Of a stretch of 10,025 nucleotides of DNA, positions 5,424-10,025 are shown piece after piece. The stretch covers positions 1-10,025 of the forward strand of contig CAYRMO010000103.1 of assembly GCA_964425355.1 (NCBI GenBank). Direction: 5' to 3'. How positions within the stretch are numbered: position 1 is the stretch's first letter; each line of letters begins with the position of its first letter. Source of the DNA: Litorimonas sp964425355 (lineage in GTDB: Bacteria; Pseudomonadota; Alphaproteobacteria; Caulobacterales; Maricaulaceae). The position numbers and the translations under genes were made by a program. Under the pieces are notes generated by a model. That model saw nothing but the letters and a program-made list of their open reading frames with translations, was not told the DNA's origin and searched no databases.

Positions 5424-6215
5424 CTATGAATTTATAAAAATCCGTCCTCGCATATAGGTCACCGCAGGACCGGCAATTTCAACCCGGTCTCCTTGAAGGG
5501 ATAATTTTAAGTCCCCGCCCCGGCGACTGGCTTGCCGCGCAAACATATTCGTCTTTCCCAAGACCCCGCCCCAATAGGGCGTGAGCGCAGCATGGGCCGA
5601 GCCTGTGACGGGGTCCTCATCAATGCCTTCTACCGGAAAGAACAATCGCGACACAAAATCATAGTCTCCCTCTCCTCGTGCTGTGAGCCCCACACCGTGA
5701 CTCGAGAGTGGAATAATTTTTGAAAAATCGGGTTTAAAAGGCGCAACCGAATTCGCGTCGCGCGCCACGACATAGAGATTTGGACCAGCCCTAAAAGCGC
5801 TATTTAGAACCATTGGAAAAGCGGCCATCATTGCATCTGTAATTGGCGTTGCTGTTGCGGGTAAAATCGGAGCATTTAAGATATAATCCTGCCCATCGGT
5901 TGTAACCGACAGGTCTCCAATTTGCGCCACAAATTTAAAGGGCGGCTCAAGACCCAATTCAGCCTTTAGCACATGTGCTGTGGCGATCGTTGCATGGCCA
6001 CAAAATTCAATTTCAGCTAATGGCGTAAACCATTTGAGATCAAAACATCCATCTGGACGGGGCACGCAAAACGCTGTCTCCGACAGGTTATTTTCAGATG
6101 CGATGGCCTGCATGAGGCTATCTTCAAGAAATGCGTCGAGAATTAGGACCGCAGCCGGGTTCCCTTGGAAAACCTCTGACGCAAAAGCGTCAACTTGATA
6201 CATTTTCAATTTCAT
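5424..6215 (-). CDS. PhzF family isomerase/epimerase-like protein
   Basis: A 263-residue member of the PhzF (phenazine-biosynthesis-like, diaminopimelate-epimerase fold) family, close to the usual 260-300 residues. Family signatures: YQVDAFASEVFQGNPAAV at the start (6-23), NLSETAF with the general acid/base Glu46, FCGHATIATAH with His74, and DEDPVTGSAHAAL (199-211) with Asp201. The two-lobed layout is intact. In Pseudomonas PhzF isomerises dihydrohydroxyanthranilic acid, but no other phenazine gene is here, so this is probably one of the many paralogues with an unassigned small-molecule substrate. The SD before ATG 6215 is poor; an in-frame ATG four codons later is a possible alternative. Only 16 bases separate it from the preceding hydrolase gene, so the two are probably co-transcribed. 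Confidence 0.9.
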   Translation of the reverse strand: MKLKMYQVDAFASEVFQGNPAAVLILDAFLEDSLMQAIASENNLSETAFCVPRPDGCFDLKWFTPLAEIEFCGHATIATAHVLKAELGLEPPFKFVAQIGDLSVTTDGQDYILNAPILPATATPITDAMMAAFPMVLNSAFRAGPNLYVVARDANSVAPFKPDFSKIIPLSSHGVGLTARGEGDYDFVSRLFFPVEGIDEDPVTGSAHAALTPYWGGVLGKTNMFARQASRRGGDLKLSLQGDRVEIAGPAVTYMRGRIFINS

Positions 6216-6231
6216 AAGGCAGCTATGCCCG

Positions 6232-7086
6232 TTATTGGCAAAAATTTCCAGAGGTCGGTAAGGCGTCTACAAATTTCAGAATATCGGCCTTTAAACTCGC
6301 ATCCCCATCGAAATGCCGCGATAGGACCTTCACAATATCGGTGTGGTTTTGCTTGTCATAAACTTGGACCGCAGCCTTCCCGCCACGAGTCGTTATTTTT
6401 TCAGCCAAAATTTCCGAATTTTGTGGATAGACCGTTTTATCCTCGGATCCATGCCCAAGGAAAATAGCCGGAGCGGGCGCTGATACGTTATTTAGCACAG
6501 CGTCCTCACCCGTAAATCGGTCTGGAAAAATCGTTGTGAGAGGTTCGCTTTCAAGCGGAACAATGCCTGTTGGAGCCGCCAGGCCAACAATACCCGATAT
6601 GGTGTTGCAACGATCAACCCCCACAGCACTCAGATATTCATCGCGCAAACCCAACATCAATACGTTATAACCGCCGGCAGAATGGCCGATCAAGACAATG
6701 GGGCGGTTTGGAAAGCGCGACTGGACGGCCTTAACCGCTCGCGCATTATCACCCAGGAATTCTGGAAAAACCGCATCCGGATATAGGCGGTAATTCGGGA
6801 CAACCACATCATAGCCAGACCTCGTAAAGCCATCCGCCAAAAATTTATAAATATCCTTAGACCCGCTATCCCATGAGCCACCATGAACAAACACCAGAAC
6901 CGGCGTGCCCGTTTGGGGCGTGTCGGATCGGTAAATATCCATCCTATCGCGCTCACCCGGCCCGAATGAAATATCCGATGCTTTTTCAAAACTGGATGAG
7001 GGTGTGATATTATTCAGGATAGAGACCGGCGCGCAGCCAGAGAGGCTGAGCGCTGTGAGCGTTAAAATCCAAGTTTTAAATTTCAT
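6232..7086 (-). CDS. Alpha/beta-hydrolase lipoprotein (carboxylesterase-like)
   Basis: A 284-residue alpha/beta hydrolase of the esterase/lipase BD-FAE type. The first 18 residues are a lipoprotein signal with lipobox LSGC (Cys18), so the enzyme should be membrane-anchored outside the cytoplasm. The oxyanion loop is VFVHGGSWDSG (66-75), the nucleophile elbow IGHSAGG (133-139, Ser136), and the triad is completed by Asp216 in LGHGSEDKTV and His248 in KQNHTD. Residues 97-110 (PNYRLYPDAVFPEF) are typical of the HGG esterase group. It probably hydrolyses a carboxyl ester or amide; the substrate is unknown. It starts 46 bases behind the arsM stop, with no strong SD near the ATG, and is followed closely by the PhzF gene. 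A lone Cys pair (Cys160, Cys283) could form a disulfide, which is speculation. Confidence 0.9.
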   Translation of the reverse strand: MKFKTWILTLTALSLSGCAPVSILNNITPSSSFEKASDISFGPGERDRMDIYRSDTPQTGTPVLVFVHGGSWDSGSKDIYKFLADGFTRSGYDVVVPNYRLYPDAVFPEFLGDNARAVKAVQSRFPNRPIVLIGHSAGGYNVLMLGLRDEYLSAVGVDRCNTISGIVGLAAPTGIVPLESEPLTTIFPDRFTGEDAVLNNVSAPAPAIFLGHGSEDKTVYPQNSEILAEKITTRGGKAAVQVYDKQNHTDIVKVLSRHFDGDASLKADILKFVDALPTSGNFCQ

Positions 7087-7132
7087 GCTGATGCCGTCGT
7101 CAATTTCCTAAGATCAATCAGCTTGAAATCAC

Positions 7133-8311
7133 CTAACAGCAAGATGAAGAATCAGCCTGGCTCGGGTCAGTTGTCAGCTTTGGCGCACCACGTTTGGTTT
7201 CTTGTGGGTCACGACGACGCACACCGCAATCGTTACTTGGCCACTCAATCCGCTCAGTTACAGGCACTGACGGCTCAACGAAATAGAACATATCTTCATA
7301 TGGTTCTTTTTTGAGCAGGTTAAATGTCTTTTCGCAAACTGCGGAACGTTCGCCGCGGTTAAAGACGTGACCATCATCATCTTTCACATAAGAGAAGGGC
7401 CCCTTATAGATAACGGCTTGGTTTTTCTCGAGGCATTCACCTTGCTTGCCTTTATAGGCCAAGTAAGTTGCAGACCGATATTCAATGCCTTCAACGATCT
7501 GCCAAGGATCATCTTCGAATTTATCAACATGGATACCGTGGAAGCCAACCTCTTCAAGCGCTTCAATAAAGCCCATTTCAGTCAAGGCACCAGAGATACA
7601 ACCCGACCAAAGCCGCGCGTCGTTCTTTAGGGCTTCGGGGCTGTCTTCGTCACTGATTATATCTGAAACCGCGACACGTCCGCCAACTTTTAGAACGCGG
7701 AACATTTCCTGGAACATTTGCTTTTTCTTTGTGTCAGAGACGAGATTAAGCACGCAATTAGACACAATCACATCGATGGAATTATCCGGGATCATTGTCA
7801 TCTCATTTTTGAGACGTAAGATCTCGGCTTCCATATTTTCCATATCCCGAGAACTTGCGACCGGGTTTTTAGCCAGCCATTCATTAAGTTGATCATGGTC
7901 AAGCTTAAGGTCTTCAATATGGCCACGCTTAAACTCAACATTGGCATAGCCAACTGTCTTAGCAATAACGGGGGCATTGGCGCGAGATAGCTCTAGCATT
8001 TCATCTGTCATATCAACGCCGATGACTTTACCTTTTGGACCCACAATCTGAGAGGCGATAAAGCAGATTTTTCCGCCGCCAGAGCCCAAATCAAGAACGA
8101 CATCACCTTCACGAACATAACGAGATGGATCACCACAGCCATAATCGCGATCGAGGACTTCTTGCGGGATAATTTTCAAATATTGCGGATCATAATCGAT
8201 TGGGCAGCAAAGGGCCGCTTCAACGGCCTGAGCGCCCGCACCATATCGTTCTTGTACATCATCGCGCACATCTGCGTTCGTGGTGTCTACGCCGCGTAGT
8301 GTGTCATCCAT
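7133..8311 (-). CDS. arsM: ArsM-like arsenite S-adenosylmethionine methyltransferase
   Basis: A 392-residue SAM-dependent methyltransferase resembling arsenite methyltransferases. Motif I is VVLDLGSGGGKICFIA (71-86), followed by GVDMTDEMLELSRANA (98-113), PDNSIDVIVSNCVLNL (175-190) and FRVLKVGGRVAVSDI (204-218). Cysteines fall where ArsM uses them for As(III): Cys35/Cys36 in ALCCPIDYD, Cys59 in YGCGDP, Cys186 and Cys238 in WSGCISGAL; the last two are 52 apart, as in the family. About 25-40 extra residues (roughly 132-172, charged and helical) sit between motifs II and III, and a C-terminal extension ends in SSSCC, a vicinal pair often seen in ArsM. TTAGGAG lies nine bases before the ATG. It would methylate arsenite for detoxification or for arsenosugar-type synthesis. 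No arsR, arsB or arsC is nearby, so a different metalloid or thiol substrate is not excluded. Confidence 0.85.
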   Translation of the reverse strand: MDDTLRGVDTTNADVRDDVQERYGAGAQAVEAALCCPIDYDPQYLKIIPQEVLDRDYGCGDPSRYVREGDVVLDLGSGGGKICFIASQIVGPKGKVIGVDMTDEMLELSRANAPVIAKTVGYANVEFKRGHIEDLKLDHDQLNEWLAKNPVASSRDMENMEAEILRLKNEMTMIPDNSIDVIVSNCVLNLVSDTKKKQMFQEMFRVLKVGGRVAVSDIISDEDSPEALKNDARLWSGCISGALTEMGFIEALEEVGFHGIHVDKFEDDPWQIVEGIEYRSATYLAYKGKQGECLEKNQAVIYKGPFSYVKDDDGHVFNRGERSAVCEKTFNLLKKEPYEDMFYFVEPSVPVTERIEWPSNDCGVRRRDPQETKRGAPKLTTDPSQADSSSCC

Positions 8312-8343
8312 GGGGGAATACTCCTAAAACCTCTTTGAGCCCT

Positions 8344-8377
8344 CTAATATAGATGCAATCTTATACGTCAAATGACG
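8344..8377 (-). promoter_or_regulatory. arsM promoter with overlapping palindrome
   Basis: On the minus strand TTGACG (8371-8366) is a near-consensus -35, with TATTAG (8349-8344) 16 bases on as the -10. The -35 is embedded in a perfect palindrome CGTCA-AA-TGACG (8366-8377). A regulator bound there would cover the -35, as expected for a repressor site. The start would leave a leader of about 25-30 bases before the arsM ATG. Confidence 0.45.
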
Positions 8378-8476
8378 GGGCAATGAAGTTTTTGTGTATT
8401 TTTTTGAAATTGGCCTGTCCAAAACCCTAGATATTGCCCAATTTTAACGGGCTATCTTGAATATCGGCCAAACAAA

Positions 8477-8518
8477 ACGCGGAGCAATTGCCAATCGGCA
8501 AATTGCTCTGTAACGCGT
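8477..8518. repeat. Long interrupted inverted repeat upstream of kduD
   Basis: GAGCAATTGCC (8482-8492) and GGCAAATTGCTC (8497-8508) pair over eleven positions with a single bulged A around a four-base loop AATC. Directly outside, ACGCG (8477-8481) can pair with CGCGT (8514-8518), leaving an unpaired five-base stretch on one side. No T-run follows on the plus strand; the structure ends 56 bases before the kduD ATG. It may be an operator for sugar-acid control of kduD or an RNA hairpin of its leader. Confidence 0.45.
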
Positions 8519-8574
8519 GTTATTATTATTCATGCGAAGACCTCGTCCCTTAACGCCCGCCTTCGGAGACACTG

Positions 8575-9339
8575 ATGCCAGCTAGCCTTCTTTTTGACCT
8601 TTCGGGCAAGATTGCCATCGTCACAGGCGCGAATACAGGCCTAGGGCAAGGCATGGCGCTGGCCTTGGCGAAGGCAGGTGCCGATATTGCCCTGATTGGC
8701 AGATCTGATCCCATAGAGACGACGGGTGAGCTAAATAAAATCGGCGTTCGCTCTCACTATATCCAAACAGACCTAAGTCAGAGCGATCAAGCACAAGACA
8801 TTATCGCCGACGTCACCAGCACGCTCGGCCGTGCGGATATTCTTGTTAATAATGCTGGGTTGATCAAAAGAAATGAAGCGATCGATTTTACCGTCGAAGA
8901 CTGGGACAGCGTTATCAATGTAAATTTACGGAGCCTGTTCTTTTATTCCCAAGCCTTTGCAAAACATCTGATCGCAAACAAACAAGCCGGAAAAATCATC
9001 AACATTGCCTCTATGCTATCTTTTCAGGGCGGCATTCGTGTCCCCTCCTATACCGCATCCAAAAGCGGCGTTTCGGGTCTGACCAAAGCCTTGGCCAATG
9101 AATGGGCTGAGCATGGCATTAATGTAAATGCGATTGCGCCTGGCTATTTCGCAACCAATAACACGGCCGCGCTTCAAGCGGATGAAACCCGAAACAAAGA
9201 CATTCTTGGTCGCATTCCAACCGGGCGCTGGGGCGAGCCGTCTGATCTGGACGGCGCGATTATTTTTCTGGCGTCAAGCGGATCAGATTATGTCCAAGGT
9301 ATAACGCTTCCTGTGGATGGCGGGTGGTTGGCCCGTTAA
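8575..9339 (+). CDS. kduD: 2-dehydro-3-deoxy-D-gluconate 5-dehydrogenase KduD
   Basis: A 254-residue classical short-chain dehydrogenase. The cofactor loop is TGANTGLGQG (17-26), with DLS and NNAG (92-95) following, and the catalytic set is Asn117 in NVNLRS, Ser146 in INIASML, Tyr159 and Lys163 in YTASK. What separates it from other SDRs is a long match to KduD: GKIINIASMLSFQGG, RVPSYTASKSGV, NEWAEHGINVNAIAPGY, ATNNT, RIPTGRWGEPSDL and the terminal VDGGWLAR. KduD oxidises or reduces the C5 position in the conversion of 5-keto-4-deoxyuronate to 2-keto-3-deoxygluconate during pectin, alginate or other uronate breakdown, in the cytoplasm with NAD(H). The ATG has GGAG six bases upstream. KduI, a KDG kinase and a lyase are not in view, so it is either a lone copy or separated from its pathway. 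Confidence 0.93.
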   Translation: MPASLLFDLSGKIAIVTGANTGLGQGMALALAKAGADIALIGRSDPIETTGELNKIGVRSHYIQTDLSQSDQAQDIIADVTSTLGRADILVNNAGLIKRNEAIDFTVEDWDSVINVNLRSLFFYSQAFAKHLIANKQAGKIINIASMLSFQGGIRVPSYTASKSGVSGLTKALANEWAEHGINVNAIAPGYFATNNTAALQADETRNKDILGRIPTGRWGEPSDLDGAIIFLASSGSDYVQGITLPVDGGWLAR

Positions 9340-9405
9340 TTTTTGAATAGGTACGCCCCGGATGATAGGGGTGCGATAAATCTATATGTCTGCTACATAG
9401 CCGAC

Positions 9406-10025
9406 ATGTCCAAAATCAAACATATTACGCTTTATCATTATCCCCTCTCGCGTTCCGTGCGCATCAAATGGCTTTTGCATGAAATGTTTGGCGAAGACTT
9501 CACCGTCAAACGCGTTGCGTTACGTCAGGGCGCGCAATTCCAATCCGACTTCCTCAACAAAAACCCAAACCATGCCGTGCCCATCCTAGAGGTCAGCTAC
9601 GCTGACGGAAGCGAACAAATCATTCTGGAATCTATGGCCATGCTGATCTGGCTTGCGGATCAAGATGAACGCTTTGCGCCCTCGCCCACCGACCTCAAAA
9701 CCCGCGCAGACTATTTGCACGTCATGGCGCTTGGTGGATCCTGGATGGATCAAATGCTCTGGAACATCCGCCCCCATGAAACCCTCTTACCCAAAGCTGC
9801 GCGCAATGCAGAGTTCGCCCAATTCAACCGCGACAAAATTCAAAACGAAATCAAACCCCAACTTATAAAGCGCCTGAAAACAACAGACTATATTTGCGGC
9901 GACAGTTTCACTGCCGCAGATTGTATGATCGGCCATAATCTGAATTGGGCGCGAGCCTACAAGCTCTGTATAGACCCCGTCCTCAAAGCCTATTTCAAAC
10001 GCCTCGCCGCGCGTCCCGCCTTTGG
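9406..10025 (+). CDS. Glutathione S-transferase family protein, cut by window edge
   Basis: An open frame of 206 codons runs from ATG 9406 to the right edge without a stop. The N-terminal thioredoxin-like domain has LYHYPLSRSVRIKWLLHE (9-26; Ser15 or Ser17 could be the catalytic residue), the cis-proline loop NPNHAVPILE (53-62, Pro59) and the glutathione-binding ILESMAMLIWLAD (73-85, Glu75-Ser76). The C-terminal helical domain has GDSFTAADCMIGHNL (165-179), whose TAAD is the usual N-capping box of GSTs. GSTs are typically 200-230 residues, so nearly all is visible. The protein should conjugate or reduce small electrophiles with glutathione; the subclass cannot be fixed. There is no clear SD before the ATG. 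The 66 bases after kduD contain only a weak CGCCCC/GGGGTG hairpin (9354-9373). Confidence 0.92.
   Translation, partial: MSKIKHITLYHYPLSRSVRIKWLLHEMFGEDFTVKRVALRQGAQFQSDFLNKNPNHAVPILEVSYADGSEQIILESMAMLIWLADQDERFAPSPTDLKTRADYLHVMALGGSWMDQMLWNIRPHETLLPKAARNAEFAQFNRDKIQNEIKPQLIKRLKTTDYICGDSFTAADCMIGHNLNWARAYKLCIDPVLKAYFKRLAARPAF

Noticed and set aside
5403..5430. Plus-strand TTGACA with TATGAA 16 bases later, at the end of the PhzF gene
   Set aside because: It would drive only antisense RNA into phzF, the -10 is weak, and no plus-strand gene follows.
5424..6215. Phenazine biosynthesis cluster suggested by the PhzF match
   Set aside because: No other phz gene is present and PhzF paralogues are widespread without phenazines.
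8430..8456. GATA-TT-GCCC and GGGC-TATC inverted repeat
   Set aside because: The arms are short and interrupted and no T-run follows; chance is a sufficient explanation.
9354..9373. CGCCCC/GGGGTG hairpin behind kduD as a terminator
   Set aside because: Six pairs including a G-T, followed by CGATAAATC rather than a T-run.
1..10025. Mobile element, CRISPR, tRNA or toxin-antitoxin content
   Set aside because: No transposase, integrase, repeat-spacer array, cloverleaf or paired small toxin genes were found on either strand.

Overview
The window reads as chromosomal DNA of an alphaproteobacterium, probably a marine one of the Hyphomonadales/Maricaulales type. This is inferred from a secreted protein opening with a DEIVVTGTR segment, a TPP-riboswitch thiC operon, kduD, BLUF and RDD genes, and a base composition that is not GC-rich. 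No insertion sequence, tRNA, rRNA, CRISPR array or phage gene was seen. Both edges cut through genes.

Left part (1-2134, all on the minus strand): a lipoprotein of the histidine phosphatase superfamily is followed by a thiamine-regulated operon. The operon consists of a TPP riboswitch (about 1492-1570), a small YbjN-like protein whose probable Shine-Dalgarno lies inside the aptamer, a 40-codon ORF that overlaps both neighbours by ATGA, and thiC. ThiC runs off the left edge, so only its N-terminal 313 residues are visible.

Middle part (2135-4700): a short BLUF blue-light photoreceptor (plus strand, TTG start, good sigma70-like promoter) converges on an acyltransferase-3 membrane protein (minus strand), and the two stop codons share one CTAG. 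Divergent from the acyltransferase is a secreted protein of unknown function that starts with a TonB-receptor-like DEIVVTGTR stretch. A perfect 8-7-8 inverted repeat lies between those two start codons. A hairpin with a T-run closes the block and mainly serves the minus-strand gene beyond it.

Right-middle part (4707-8311, minus strand): an ArsM-like SAM methyltransferase, an alpha/beta-hydrolase lipoprotein, a PhzF-family enzyme and an RDD membrane protein follow one another with gaps of 46, 16 and 72 bases. The first three look like one transcription unit. The RDD gene has its own TATAAT-type promoter candidate.

Right end (8312-10025): a 263-base divergent intergenic region holds the arsM promoter with an overlapping palindrome and a long bulged hairpin ahead of kduD. 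A glutathione S-transferase-like gene follows and is cut by the right edge.

Most genes are recognisable housekeeping or metabolic families. The least explained content is the small-protein arrangement between the riboswitch and thiC, the DEIVVTGTR protein, and several perfect palindromes at promoters.
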